A DNA stretch of 48,643 nucleotides from Acidobacteriota bacterium (GCA_027307335.1 DAHUXD010000057.1:1-48643); one strand, 5' to 3'. Positions 1 through 9,159 are shown, numbered from the stretch's first letter. A program made the numbers and translations. The notes: generated by a model from the letters alone, not told the origin.

Positions 1-631
1 GGCGGGGCGCGGCGGCCCGCGCGGCCCGGCGGCGGCGGTCGCGGACGCCGACCGCCACGCGCGCCGCGAGCAGCACCGCGAGCACGGCCGCGTAGATCGC
101 CGGCTCGCGGACGTCCTTCTTGACGCGGAGCCAGAAGTGAAACGCGGCGAGGGCGCCGGCGGCGTACGCGAGGCGGTGCAGCCGCTTCCAGCGCGGGAAG
201 CCGAGGCGGCGCACCGCGCCGGCCGTGGAGGTCGCCGCGAGGGGCGTCAGCAGCAGGAAGGCCGCGAAGCCGCTCAGGATGAACGGCCGCCTAGTCACGT
301 CCGCGACGATCGCCTTTGCGCGCAGGCCCTGGTCGACGATCGCGTACGTCGCGAAGTGGACGCACGCGTAGAAGTACGCGAAGAGGCCGAGCATCCGCCG
401 CAGTCCGATCGCCCACGTCCAGCCCAGGACCTCGCGCGCGGGCGTGCACGCGAGCGATGCCACGAGAAAGACGAGCGCGGTCAGGCCGAGCCGGTTGAGC
501 GCCTCGGCGACGGGGTCGGCGCCGAGCGCGCCGCCCTCGGCCTGGAGGAGGACGGAGGCGAGCGGGGCGAGGGCCGCGGCGAAGACGGCCGGCTTCAGCC
601 ACGGGCGCGGCCCGCCGCGGAGAGCGACCAC
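1..631 (-). CDS. msrQ: MsrQ heme-binding membrane subunit of methionine sulfoxide reductase (3' end cut by window)
   Basis: Integral membrane b-heme protein that passes quinol-derived electrons to periplasmic MsrP for repair of oxidised methionines. About 210 codons are open and run off the left edge with no stop, so the C terminus is missing or nearly complete (family about 200-220 aa). The translation shows several hydrophobic helices and helix-borne histidines in CVHFATY, RLHRLAY and AFHFWLRVKK, the pattern of the ferric-reductase-like domain. The start is a GTG 13 bases after the msrP stop; no better in-frame start lies between them. Gene order msrP-msrQ on one strand is the classical operon. 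Recognised by order and motifs. Confidence 0.88.
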   Translation of the reverse strand, partial: MVALRGGPRPWLKPAVFAAALAPLASVLLQAEGGALGADPVAEALNRLGLTALVFLVASLACTPAREVLGWTWAIGLRRMLGLFAYFYACVHFATYAIVDQGLRAKAIVADVTRRPFILSGFAAFLLLTPLAATSTAGAVRRLGFPRWKRLHRLAYAAGALAAFHFWLRVKKDVREPAIYAAVLAVLLAARVAVGVRDRRRRAARAAAPR

Positions 632-644
632 GGTGCTCAGACTC

Positions 645-1628
645 TCAGAAGTAGCGCGCGAGGTCCATGCCGGCGTAGAGGCCGGCGACCTGGTCGGCGT
701 AGCCGTTGAACGGCAGGGTCGGCCGGCGGGCGACCTCGCCGATGCGGCGCTCGGTCGCCTGGCTCCAGCGCGGATGGTCGACCGCGGGGTTGACGTTGGC
801 GTAGAAGCCGTACTCGTCGGGTCCCGCCACGTTCCACGTCGTCGGCGGCTGCTCGCGCGTCAGCGCGATGCGGACGATCGACTTGATGCCCTTGAAGCCG
901 TACTTCCACGGGACGACGAGGCGCAGCGGGGCGCCGTTCTGATTCGGGAGCGGCCGGCCGTAGAGCCCCGACGCGAGGATCGTCAGCGGATGCAGCGCCT
1001 CGTCGAGGCGCAGCCCCTCGACGTACGGCCACTCGAGGTAGCCGCGCCGCTGCCCGGGCATCTCCTTCGGGTCCAGGATCGAAGTGAAGGCGACGTATCT
1101 CGCGTTCGACGTGGGCTCGGCGCGGCGGAGCAGATCGCCGAGGGGGAATCCCCGCCAGGGAATGACCATCGACCAGGCCTCGACGCAGCGCATGCGATAG
1201 ATCCGGTCCTGAGCGGGGAAGGCCGCGAGCAGCGCGTCGACGTCGAAGGTCTGCGGCCGCCGCACCTCGCCCTCGACGACGACCGTCCAGGGCCGCGTGC
1301 GAAACGCGCCGGAGAGCCGCGAGGGATCGTCCTTGTTCGAGCCGAACTCGTAGAAGTTGTTGTAGGTCGTCACCGCCTCGAACGGCGTCTGGGGTTCCCC
1401 GGTGTCGTACGGGCCGCGCGCCCGGGCCCCGGTGCGCGTCGGCTCGCCGGCCCGGGGTGTCGCGCGGGAACCCGGCTTCAGTCCGCCCGTGAGCCAGACG
1501 AGACCCGCGCCGGCGCCCGCAGCGGTCGCCGCGAACAATGCCGCGTTCTTCAGGAACCGCCGGCGGTCGGCGTACACGGCCTCCGGCGTGATCTCGGAGG
1601 ACGGCGGATTCGGAGGCGGCTTCGGCAC
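645..1628 (-). CDS. msrP: MsrP periplasmic protein-methionine-sulfoxide reductase, molybdopterin catalytic subunit
   Basis: Reduces methionine sulfoxide in exported proteins using a Mo-molybdopterin cofactor. The 327-residue product carries a twin-arginine signal (RRRFLKNAA, residues 22-30) followed by a hydrophobic stretch, so it is exported folded with cofactor. The sulfite-oxidase-like fold follows, with the expected Mo-ligand cysteine at about Cys148 in [11 protein letters not shown]. The ending GMDLARYF resembles other MsrP proteins. A GAAGGAGC ribosome site sits just before the ATG. It is first in an operon with msrQ. Length and motifs match the YedY/MsrP family; no anomaly seen. Confidence 0.95.
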   Translation of the reverse strand: MPKPPPNPPSSEITPEAVYADRRRFLKNAALFAATAAGAGAGLVWLTGGLKPGSRATPRAGEPTRTGARARGPYDTGEPQTPFEAVTTYNNFYEFGSNKDDPSRLSGAFRTRPWTVVVEGEVRRPQTFDVDALLAAFPAQDRIYRMRCVEAWSMVIPWRGFPLGDLLRRAEPTSNARYVAFTSILDPKEMPGQRRGYLEWPYVEGLRLDEALHPLTILASGLYGRPLPNQNGAPLRLVVPWKYGFKGIKSIVRIALTREQPPTTWNVAGPDEYGFYANVNPAVDHPRWSQATERRIGEVARRPTLPFNGYADQVAGLYAGMDLARYF

Positions 1629-1745
1629 GATGCTCCTTCGATGCCCGGAACAACACGGAGGCTACCCCCGGAATGCCCCGCCGCGACGGATTGGTTAGAG
1701 TGGCCCTCGCGGCGGGAAAGAAGCCATGCGGCAGGAGGTCGATCG

Positions 1746-2075
1746 ATGATGAAGACGTTGGCGGTGCTGGCCTTCGTCGTCGCGGGGGCATCCGCGGCGG
1801 CGGCGGCCGAGATCCACGGCACGGTGAGCGATGGCGGCAAGCCGGTCCCGAAGGGCGTCGCCCTGAAGCTCGACTGCGGCGGGGCCAGCGCCGAGGCGGC
1901 GACGGACGAGTTCGGCTCCTACAGCCTGAAGGTCGCGGCGACGGGCGAGTGCCGGCTGACCGTGGGCTACCAGGGCGCCAGCGGTTCGCTCGGGGTGTCG
2001 GTCTACGAACGCCCCAGCCGCTACGACCTCGCGGTGAGCAAGGACGGCGGCAAGCTCGTCGTGTCGCGAAAGTGA
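1746..2075 (+). CDS. Small secreted protein with carboxypeptidase-regulatory-like (Ig-type) fold
   Basis: A 109-residue protein with a clear Sec signal peptide (about residues 1-20, ending ASAAAAA) and one compact beta domain beginning EIHGTVSDGGKPVPKG. That opening, with DEFGSYSLKV further on, resembles the carboxypeptidase D regulatory-like domain found in many secreted Bacteroidota and Acidobacteriota proteins. No catalytic residues are visible; a structural or binding role in the envelope is inferred. Start chosen at the ATG with AGGAGG seven bases upstream (1733-1738); a second ATG follows directly. Its stop overlaps the next gene's GTG by four bases, so the two are probably co-translated. 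Confidence 0.8.
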   Translation: MMKTLAVLAFVVAGASAAAAAEIHGTVSDGGKPVPKGVALKLDCGGASAEAATDEFGSYSLKVAATGECRLTVGYQGASGSLGVSVYERPSRYDLAVSKDGGKLVVSRK

Positions 2076-3040
2076 CGGACGAGACCGCGCCGCCGCGCCG
2101 CCGCGACACGTGGGACAAGGCGGCGATCGTCCTCCAGCCCGTCGGCGGCCTGCTGACGGCGTTGGCGGTCGCCATCCTCGGCTTCTGGACCTCCAGCTAC
2201 CTGCGCGACCGGGAGGCGCGGGAGACCGCGCTGCGGGAGCGCATGGACACGAGCGAGACGAACGCGCGGCTGTACTCCGAGCTGATCAGCAAGCGCGAGG
2301 AGTCGGAGAGCGCGCTCCGGAAGGACATGTTCACGTCGATCATCAACTCGTTCCTCGGCGGCGGCGCGGGAAACCTCGAGCAGAAGGTCCTGAACCTCGA
2401 GCTCCTCGTCTACAACTTCCACGAGTCGCTCGACCTGAAGCCGCTCTTCCTCCACATCGCCCGTCAGGCGCGCACGAGCCCGGACCGCTCCGAATACATG
2501 GCGCGCCTGAATCGCGTCGCGGAGGAGATCTCGAAGAAGCAGATGCTCGTCATCGAGGAGGGAGGCGCCGCCTTCGACGTCTCGGCCGACGGGAAGGCGC
2601 TCGCGTTCGTCGGTCCCGACGGCGTGTCCCGCGTTCCCTACGTCGCGCGCGACCTCGTCGTCGACGGCATCGGCCGCAACTTCAAGCTCGAGATCCTCGA
2701 CTTCGACAAGGCCGGCGAGCAGGTGCAGCTTCGAATCACGGTGCGCACCGCCGAGCCCACGGGAACGGAGACGATCTCGACCGAGTTCTGGGTCGGCCAC
2801 TTCGATTTCCCGATGATCGACAACACGCGCCTGCCGCACGACCAGCGGGTGGCGGTGGTGATGAACGCGCTCGACCCGGGGAGCGCCCGCGCCGACCTGA
2901 CGCTCGCGTACTTCCCGGGCAAGTACGCCGGCCTGCGCGAGAAGCCGTACTACGACGAGGTGCTCGCGAAGCTGCTCGCGGTCAACGCGGCCGCGTTCAT
3001 TCCGCCGGCGACGCCGACGCCCGCCGCGTCGCGCCGCTAG
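2072..3040 (+). CDS. Membrane-anchored protein of unknown function
   Basis: A 322-residue protein starting at a GTG that overlaps the previous stop (GTGA). It has one N-terminal membrane segment at about residues 12-40 (LLTALAVAILGFWTSSYL), then a charged, probably helical region (about 42-85, RDREARETALRERMD) that could form a coiled coil. A mixed alpha/beta domain follows, ending in a proline/alanine tail. The soluble part mentions no catalytic motif I recognise. Co-translation with the small Ig-like secreted protein suggests an envelope role. The family is not recognised; function unknown. Confidence 0.8.
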   Translation: MTDETAPPRRRDTWDKAAIVLQPVGGLLTALAVAILGFWTSSYLRDREARETALRERMDTSETNARLYSELISKREESESALRKDMFTSIINSFLGGGAGNLEQKVLNLELLVYNFHESLDLKPLFLHIARQARTSPDRSEYMARLNRVAEEISKKQMLVIEEGGAAFDVSADGKALAFVGPDGVSRVPYVARDLVVDGIGRNFKLEILDFDKAGEQVQLRITVRTAEPTGTETISTEFWVGHFDFPMIDNTRLPHDQRVAVVMNALDPGSARADLTLAYFPGKYAGLREKPYYDEVLAKLLAVNAAAFIPPATPTPAASRR

Positions 3041-3047
3041 CGGCGCG

Positions 3048-3733
3048 TCACGCCCTCGGGAACGTCGCGATCCACCAGACCGCGACGACCAGCATGACGA
3101 ACGCGACCGCGATCAGCCCGACGCGGGCGGCGTGGATCCGGAAGCGCTGGCTGAGCACCGTCAGGAGGAGGACCGTGGCGAGCACGACCGTGATGCGGAC
3201 GTACTCGTCGCCGGTCTCGCGGCTGGAAACGCCGCGCTCGTACTCGCTCCGCGACTGCTCCGAGAGGGCCCGGGCCTTCTCGAGCCGCGCGTCCCTGTAC
3301 TCGGGCATGAAGCTCGGGCCCGCGGGTGCCGACGCGTTTTTCATCGGTCCGTCTTGATCCACGCCTCGTAGGCGACGCGGTACTCGGGCCGGAAGCGGCG
3401 CTCGAAGGTGGCCGCGAGCGCACCCTGGCCGCTCTGCGTCGCCGCGATCTAGGAATTGAAGGTGCTGATGTCGTAGAGGTGCTCCTGTCCGGCGAGCGTC
3501 TGCTGTTCCTGCGCCTCGGCCGTGATCGAGCTCGCGCGGGCGTAGGCCGCCGCGCTCCGCGCGTCCCACTTCGCGGCCTGGTAACCGCTCCAGGCGGTCA
3601 GGACGGCGACGGCGGCGAGCACGACCGCTTCGAGGACCTCGAGCCACTCGGCCCGCCCGTGCGGTCCGCCGCCATGGTGGCCCTGCTCGTGGATCCGGTG
3701 CGCGAACTCGACGTTCGACGTGCTCTCGGGCAT
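3048..3733 (-). pseudogene. Disrupted gene for a two-transmembrane conserved hypothetical protein (nonsense plus frameshift)
   Basis: Reading the minus strand from the ATG at 3733 (good GGAGGG site) gives a hydrophobic anchor (VVLAAVAVLTAWSGYQAAKW) and continues to a TAG at 3449-3451. The same frame then continues with sensible protein (IAATQSGQGALAATFERR) to a TGA at 3341-3343, where the frame shifts by one to MKNASAPAGPSFMPEYRD and a second membrane pair ending IATFPRA. From memory, a conserved family of about 200-residue membrane proteins has this architecture, with Trp at the TAG position and TDP at the shift. One TGG-to-TAG change plus one lost base would therefore explain both lesions. 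The rightmost 98-codon part could still be translated from its own ATG. Sequencing error at two sites is the alternative. Confidence 0.75.
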
Positions 3734-3738
3734 TGACC

Positions 3739-3756
3739 CTCCGCTGTTTCGCGGAG
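3739..3756 (-). promoter_or_regulatory. Short hairpin overlapping the ribosome-binding site of the disrupted gene
   Basis: CTCCGC and GCGGAG form a perfect 6-bp stem with a 6-base loop. On the minus-strand transcript the second arm is part of the GGAGGG Shine-Dalgarno sequence of the gene starting at 3733, so folding would hide it. Whether this matters is unknown, as the gene is broken. Confidence 0.3.
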
Positions 3757-3817
3757 AATACCCGAGCACCTCCGTTACAAGGACGAGAGGAGTTGTCCTA
3801 CCAAGGATGCGATGTCG

Positions 3818-5047
3818 TTAGGGATCGATGATTATCTTCCCGAGCATCTTCTCGTGGGTGGTCTCTGGTGGACCCCCTTGAGCGCAGCTGTCGTTGGTAC
3901 AGTGAAAATCCTGCTCGGGTGCACCGACGGGGATGTTCAGTACGAAAGAGGCGGTCTCCCCGGGGTTAAGGGGAGTTGCGGGCAGTCCGATCGCGGAGTT
4001 GTCGCTTATCGCGTGCATGCTCGACGGCTCCCCGAGAGGCGGATCAGCGTTGTACATGTTCAAGTTGTATGTACAGCCCTCGTGAAGGTGTATGACGCAG
4101 TTGTGGCACTGAAACGTGTTCGGAGGAATACCTAAGGTCGACGTGTCCTCGATCGTATAGGAGCAGATGCCTGGAGTGCATGGCATGAATCCCTGGTCAG
4201 CCGGGGGACAAAAGCTCCAGCCCCAGGACAATGAGCGCAGTGTAATCGTTGTTGGCCCAGACGGCGTCTGCGTGGGCGTCGGCGTCGCGGGACTTCCCGT
4301 GGGCGTGGGCGTCGGCGTCGCGGCCCGGGTCGGCGTGCGCGTGTGCGACGGCTGGCCCGGCACCGGCGTCTCGGTCGGCGGAGCGGGCGTCGGCGAGGGC
4401 GCGTACGGGAAGCTCTTCAAATCCCAGCTGCCGCACGGCGAGTCGTCGTTCTTCTCGTAGACCTCGACCTGGTTCGTCGAGACGTCGCGCACGGTCATCG
4501 TGTAGTGGAGGCTCGTCATCGCGCTCCAGAAGATCCAGTAGTGGCCGAACGTGGGCGCCTCGAGCACCTTCACGGTGACCTCGGGATTGCCGGGGTCGTT
4601 CGTCAGCGACGGGAAACTGAACCAGCCGAAGCGATCGGTGACGTCCACGGCCTGCGCCGCCGAGGCCGCGCCCGTGTTCGGGTCCTTGACCTGGATCGAG
4701 ATCTCGAAGGGATGGACGCCGAGGAGCCGCAGCGTCGAGGGGTCCGAGACGGTGAGGCTCTGCGCGACCGTCGTGCCCTGCGTCGTCAGCCGGACGTCGT
4801 AGGCGCCCGAAGCGGACCAGGCGTGCGACGGGGCGGCCTGCGTCGCGGAGCCGCCGTCGCCGAAGTCCCAGAGCCACGATGCGCCGCCGGCGGCGGAGGT
4901 GTCGCGGAGCGAGACCATCTGGCCGGCGACCGGGTTGGGCGGGTCGATCTCGAACGTCACGGTCGGCGTCGCGCCCGCTTTCGCGAGCCACACGGCGGCG
5001 AGAGCGATCGCGAAGAGGGGGATGAAGGCGGCGAGCTTGCGGTTCAT
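3818..5047 (-). CDS. Secreted PKD-domain protein with Pro/Thr linker and C-terminal cupredoxin-like domain
   Basis: A 409-residue exported protein. Signal peptide about 1-26; a PKD domain about 27-100 with the hallmark WLWDFGDGGSAT and a closing TVS strand; a further beta-rich region to about 210; a Pro/Thr-rich linker about 213-268 (TPTPTPTGSPATPTPTQ); then a Cys-rich domain resembling cupredoxins. The latter has His in IHLHEG and MHAISDNS and a terminal Cys-His-Met set (FHC, TTHEKM) that could form a type-1 copper site, though spacing is longer than in plastocyanin. PKD domains usually serve extracellular adhesion. Base composition falls sharply in the C-terminal part (about 52-62 % G+C in sampled 60-base lines). 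It lies downstream of the DUF1501 gene behind a strong hairpin. Confidence 0.82.
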   Translation of the reverse strand: MNRKLAAFIPLFAIALAAVWLAKAGATPTVTFEIDPPNPVAGQMVSLRDTSAAGGASWLWDFGDGGSATQAAPSHAWSASGAYDVRLTTQGTTVAQSLTVSDPSTLRLLGVHPFEISIQVKDPNTGAASAAQAVDVTDRFGWFSFPSLTNDPGNPEVTVKVLEAPTFGHYWIFWSAMTSLHYTMTVRDVSTNQVEVYEKNDDSPCGSWDLKSFPYAPSPTPAPPTETPVPGQPSHTRTPTRAATPTPTPTGSPATPTPTQTPSGPTTITLRSLSWGWSFCPPADQGFMPCTPGICSYTIEDTSTLGIPPNTFQCHNCVIHLHEGCTYNLNMYNADPPLGEPSSMHAISDNSAIGLPATPLNPGETASFVLNIPVGAPEQDFHCTNDSCAQGGPPETTHEKMLGKIIIDP

Positions 5048-5068
5048 CGGGACGGTCGGAGAAACAAC

Positions 5069-5094
5069 CGGGGGCGGCCCCGCGGCCGCCCCCG
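5069..5094 (-). terminator. Strong GC hairpin between the DUF1501 gene and the PKD-protein gene
   Basis: A perfect 11-bp stem (5069-5079 with 5084-5094) encloses a 4-base loop. On the minus strand it follows the DUF1501 stop and is trailed by GGTTGTTTCT, a weak U-rich run, so it may act as an intrinsic or partial terminator separating the surface-protein operon from the PKD gene, or as an mRNA-stabilising structure. Confidence 0.55.
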
Positions 5095-5108
5095 ATCGAG
5101 CATCCGTT

Positions 5109-6590
5109 CTAGCAGCCTCCTGGAGGAGCTCCCATGAAGCCGAGGTCCATCGTGGCGAAGTTCCCCGCGTTCGGGAAGACCGTGGCCATGTCGATGTCGG
5201 CCACGCCGAACCACTTGGCGAGCGTTCCGGCGTACTGGTCCGCGGCGGACGTCGGGATCCAGCGGCCGCGGCCGCCCGTGGGACTGCTGGTCGTGTCGTC
5301 CGGACCTCCGGCCTGGAGCGTGGGGAAGATCGAGCCGGTCGACCCGTTGGGCGTGCCGTAGAAGTTGCCTCCGGTCACGGCGTCGCCGACGACCAGGTGG
5401 TGGCTGCCCCAGCCGTGGTCGGTGCCGGCGTTGCCGCCGGAGCCCGACTCCTGCAGGGTGCGGGCGAAGTCCGAGAGGGTGAAGGCGGTGATGTTGTCCT
5501 GGAGGCCGAGCTCGACCGTCGCCTGGTAGAACGAGGAGAGCGACTGCGAGAGATCGAGCAGGTTCGCGTCCTGGTTGTTGCGCTGGTTCTGGTGCGTGTC
5601 GTAGCCGCCCTGCTGCACGAAGAAGATCTGGCGGGAGAGGTTCAGGCTCGGCGATCCCTGGATGAGCTTGATGACCTTGGCGACCTGCTTCAACTGGTTG
5701 CCGAGGCCCGAGCTCGGAAAGACCGTGTTGATGGTCGGGTCGGTCGTGAAGTCGGAACCGATGTCGACGCCCTGCTGCGTCGTCGTGCTCGCGCCGGCGA
5801 CCATGAACGGCGTCAGGTCGATCGTCCGCAGGTAGTTCATCGAGGCGAGCCGCGCCTGGTCCGTGGTCGTCGAGCTGAAGCCGTTCAGGACGAGCACGCT
5901 CGTCAGGGAGCCGGTGCCGATCGAGAGGGGCCGCTGGAGGCCGATCGCGAAGGTCGACGATCCCGCGATCGAGGTGATCGTCGGGAAGCCGCTGCCCGCG
6001 TTGCAGGTCGCGACGGCGTCGGCGGTGCGGCCGCCCCAGCCGGTCGAGATCTTGATGTCGGCGCGTCCCGATTCCCACGCGTTGACCTGGTCGGAGTGCG
6101 AGAAGAGGGAGTAGGGCTTGGGCTTCGAGTTGGCCATGTACTCCGCCTGCGACATCGGCACGACGAGCGGCCCGACGTTCGTCACGACCGCGAGCTTGCC
6201 GGCGTTGTACAGGCTGACCGGTCCGGGGTAGAGCGGCCCCGAGTTGGGGGTCTGGTAGTCCCCCATGTTCGGGTGGAACCCGAACGTGCGGCCGCCGAGG
6301 CTCGCGGGCGGATTCGCGAGCGGGAGGAGGTTGCCCGCCGGGATCGCGATGGTGGGCCGCTGGCTCGTGTACGACGTGTAGTACGAGTCGTTCGGGATGA
6401 TCATGTTGTTCGAGTCGTTGCCGCCCTGCAGGAACACGCAGACGAGCGCGCGATAGTTCCCGCTCACGCCGTTGCCGGGTGTCGCGAGCAGGTTGGCGAG
6501 GCCGAACTTCTTGACGGTGCCCTGCAGCGCCGCGGCGCCGAGGGCAGCGCAGGTCGTCCGGACGAGGAAGTCCCTTCTGGAATGCGACAT
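5109..6590 (-). CDS. DUF1501 family Tat-exported protein
   Basis: A 493-residue protein beginning with a twin-arginine signal (SRRDFLVRTTCAALGAAAL) and the DUF1501 opening (RALVCVFLQGGNDSNNMIIP). The family belongs to the alkaline-phosphatase/sulfatase-like fold, but its reaction is not established. Later conserved blocks are visible: QQGGYDTHQNQ, FTLSDFARTLQES and DHGWGSHHLVVGDAV, carrying Asp/His residues that could bind metal. It starts 4 bases after the upstream DUF1800 stop, the usual DUF1800-DUF1501 operon order in Acidobacteriota, Planctomycetota and Proteobacteria. The two probably act together at the cell surface; the substrate is unknown. Confidence 0.93.
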   Translation of the reverse strand: MSHSRRDFLVRTTCAALGAAALQGTVKKFGLANLLATPGNGVSGNYRALVCVFLQGGNDSNNMIIPNDSYYTSYTSQRPTIAIPAGNLLPLANPPASLGGRTFGFHPNMGDYQTPNSGPLYPGPVSLYNAGKLAVVTNVGPLVVPMSQAEYMANSKPKPYSLFSHSDQVNAWESGRADIKISTGWGGRTADAVATCNAGSGFPTITSIAGSSTFAIGLQRPLSIGTGSLTSVLVLNGFSSTTTDQARLASMNYLRTIDLTPFMVAGASTTTQQGVDIGSDFTTDPTINTVFPSSGLGNQLKQVAKVIKLIQGSPSLNLSRQIFFVQQGGYDTHQNQRNNQDANLLDLSQSLSSFYQATVELGLQDNITAFTLSDFARTLQESGSGGNAGTDHGWGSHHLVVGDAVTGGNFYGTPNGSTGSIFPTLQAGGPDDTTSSPTGGRGRWIPTSAADQYAGTLAKWFGVADIDMATVFPNAGNFATMDLGFMGAPPGGC

Positions 6591-6594
6591 GGCG

Positions 6595-9159
6595 TTACCT
6601 CTGCACCTGGTACTGCGACGACGTCGCGACCAGATAAAGCGCCTGGCGGGCGCGTTTCAACGTGTCGGTCGACGGCGAGACCGCCTCGACGGCCGTGACG
6701 ATCGAGCTCCGCATGTTGTCGGACATGGTGCCGTGCAGCAGGAGCCGATTGAGACGATCGACGAGGTTCGCGGAGTTCGGCGCGAGCTGCTGCAGCTCGG
6801 TAAAGTCGATCGAAGTTCCGTTCGGCTGGTAGCAGGACGACACGCTGCAGGAAACGCCGAACGTCGCGAACACGACCGTGTTGACGAAGTTGGCGCGCTT
6901 CAAAGAGGTCGACGCGTCCATGATGCCGAACTCGGGCCCGAGGAGACCGGCCGACGCCGGCGGGGCGAGGAACGCCTGCGGGTAGTAGCTGAAGACCGTG
7001 GACGGCTTGAAGATCTCCTGGCCCTGATCGCGCGTGCAGTTGGTGCACGTCGAGAGGGCGCCGTCCGACTGCGTGCTGCGGTTGGCCGACTGCGCATTGA
7101 AGGCGCGCAGGATGCCGAGCTCGTACTGGGCCGGATCCTTCAGCTTGCCGAAGTTCGGATCGCCGGAGTCGACGCGGGCCTCGGGGTCGAGGAGGATGGC
7201 CTTCACGACGGCCCACAGGCTTCCGCGCGTTCCCGACCCGTTGTCGTTGAAGAACCCCGCGACCCTCTCGATGTAGCCGGCCGACGGGTTCGAGGTCACG
7301 AGGCTGTGGATGAGCTCCCGCGACAGGTACGGGCCGACATTCGGGTGATTGAAGAGGGCGTTGAGCGCCGCGGTCAGGTCCTGGTCGCCCGTCTGGCCCG
7401 CCGGGATGATCGTGGGGGTGCCGTCGCCGTTCTGGTTGGGCAGGAACGGCTGCGCGCCGCCCACGTCCTGGACGAAGAGGTCCTTCTCGGTCGTGTCGTG
7501 CTGGACGGCCTTGAGCGTCATCGGGCTGATGTAGTCCGGAGCCTGCTCGCCGGTGTCCCCGGCCAGCGGAGGCACCGAGACCTGCGGGATGTACCAGCCG
7601 GTGAAGACGAGCTTCATGTTGTCGATGACCGACTGGTCGTAGGACGGCAGGGGCAGACTCGAGATCGGGTCGTTCTGCGTCGTGCCGTCCTGGTTGAGCA
7701 GCACCGTCCCGATCGAGAAGAGCTGCATGATCTCGCGGGCGTAGTTCTCGTTCGGGTTGCCCTTGGTCGACGAGTCCATGTTGAGGAAGTCGCCCATGGC
7801 CGGGTTCAGGGTCAGATTGTTCAGGATGTCGCTGTAGCTGCCGAGCGCGTTGCTGTAGAGGATGTTCAGGTACGGAATGACCTGTGCCGGCTGCGTGATC
7901 GTGTTCGTCGAAACGACGTCGAGCTTGTGGAGCGCGAAGAAGACGCGCTGCCGCAGCTGATCGGGCTGATAGAGGGCGTTCCGGAAGAACGTCGTGTAGA
8001 GCGGGTACGTGGAGTAGTTGTCGCGGCGGCAGTTCGGCGGGTTGGCGCCGGTGCCGTCACCGCAGCCCGAGGGGACGCCGCTCGGGACGAGGTTCTGCGC
8101 CGGGAAGAGCGACGCCGTCGCCTGGTGCTGCGCCGCGAGCCACGGCAGGACGCCCTGACCGAGCACGGCCGAGATGTCCGAATCCGTCGGTCCCCAGGTG
8201 GCCTGCTCGAGGAGCCGCGTGGCCTCGGGGCGGTGGAACGTCTTCGCGAGGAAGACCGCCATCTGGCCGCGCGTGACCGAGCTGCTCGGACAGTACTGCG
8301 TGCCCCCGCAGCCGGTCGTCACGTAGAGGCGCGCGAGCTCCTCGACCCAGGGCGCGAAGGGGCTCGAGACCGGCACGTCGGAGAAGACGCCGGTGGCGGC
8401 GGGCGGGGCGTAACCGGTGCCGTGGTAGATCTTCAGGAGGAAGACCGCCATCTGGCCGCGCAGGACCGATGAGGACGGGCAGTAGTTCGGCGGAGAGCCC
8501 GCCTGGCAGCCGCCCGTGATCCCCTCGGCGTAGAGCTGCTCGATCCAGTCCGCGGCGAAGTCGCCGATGTGCACGTCGCCGAAGATCGTGCCGGTCGCGG
8601 GAGGCGGCACGTAGGCCGGGCCGTGCTCGGCGCGGAGCAGGAACACCGCCATCTGCGCGCGGGTGATCGACGAGCTCGGGCAATAGTTGCCGCCGCCGCA
8701 TCCCGCCGTGATGCCGTCGCGGATGATCGTCTCGACGGGCGCGTGGTACGGGCTCGCCTGCGCGACGTCGCCGAAGTCGGAGAACCAGCCCTTCGGGATC
8801 ACCGATGCCGGTCCGCCATTGTTGACGATGACGTCGTACAGCGCGCCCGCCGCGAGGCCCGGGCTCGTCGCCTTGATCAGCGTCGTGCTCGTCACGACGC
8901 CGCCCGCGCCGACGCCGCCGATCGTCACGGTGGCGGACGGCGAGAACGCATTTCCGACGAGATTGATCGCCGTGCCGCCGGACGCCGGGCCCGAGGTGCC
9001 CGAGACGTACGCGAGCTGGAAGGGCGTCGAGGTCGTCGCGCCGAAAGCGCTACCCGCGGACTCCGGTCCGAGGGTCGCGAGAATCGTCGCCATGCCCGGG
9101 ACGACGACTCTCGCGAGGAGCGAGGAGAGGGAGGATCGGCCAAAGGGTCGTTCTCTCAT
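6595..9159 (-). CDS. Surface protein: TIG domain, three SLH repeats and DUF1800
   Basis: About 854 residues. Order: signal/hydrophobic N terminus (1-40), IPT/TIG Ig-like domain (about 46-125), three S-layer-homology repeats (about 128-310, each with TRAQMAVFL or RGQMAVFL), then a full DUF1800 domain (from about 312, RPEATRLLEQATWGP) with its NENYAREIMQLFSIG signature. SLH repeats usually bind cell-wall or envelope polymers, so this anchors a DUF1800 protein to the surface. All three repeats carry a GC...YCP cysteine pair. A GTG at 9165 gives two more residues, but the AAAGGA site is only three bases from it and nine from the ATG at 9159, so I prefer the ATG. It is co-transcribed with DUF1501 downstream. 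Confidence 0.93.
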   Translation of the reverse strand: MRERPFGRSSLSSLLARVVVPGMATILATLGPESAGSAFGATTSTPFQLAYVSGTSGPASGGTAINLVGNAFSPSATVTIGGVGAGGVVTSTTLIKATSPGLAAGALYDVIVNNGGPASVIPKGWFSDFGDVAQASPYHAPVETIIRDGITAGCGGGNYCPSSSITRAQMAVFLLRAEHGPAYVPPPATGTIFGDVHIGDFAADWIEQLYAEGITGGCQAGSPPNYCPSSSVLRGQMAVFLLKIYHGTGYAPPAATGVFSDVPVSSPFAPWVEELARLYVTTGCGGTQYCPSSSVTRGQMAVFLAKTFHRPEATRLLEQATWGPTDSDISAVLGQGVLPWLAAQHQATASLFPAQNLVPSGVPSGCGDGTGANPPNCRRDNYSTYPLYTTFFRNALYQPDQLRQRVFFALHKLDVVSTNTITQPAQVIPYLNILYSNALGSYSDILNNLTLNPAMGDFLNMDSSTKGNPNENYAREIMQLFSIGTVLLNQDGTTQNDPISSLPLPSYDQSVIDNMKLVFTGWYIPQVSVPPLAGDTGEQAPDYISPMTLKAVQHDTTEKDLFVQDVGGAQPFLPNQNGDGTPTIIPAGQTGDQDLTAALNALFNHPNVGPYLSRELIHSLVTSNPSAGYIERVAGFFNDNGSGTRGSLWAVVKAILLDPEARVDSGDPNFGKLKDPAQYELGILRAFNAQSANRSTQSDGALSTCTNCTRDQGQEIFKPSTVFSYYPQAFLAPPASAGLLGPEFGIMDASTSLKRANFVNTVVFATFGVSCSVSSCYQPNGTSIDFTELQQLAPNSANLVDRLNRLLLHGTMSDNMRSSIVTAVEAVSPSTDTLKRARQALYLVATSSQYQVQR

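Noticed and set aside
4250-4400. Tandem-looking GGCGTCGGCGTC stretches as a CRISPR or microsatellite
   Set aside because: They encode the Pro/Thr-rich linker of the PKD protein; units are irregular and there are no spacers.
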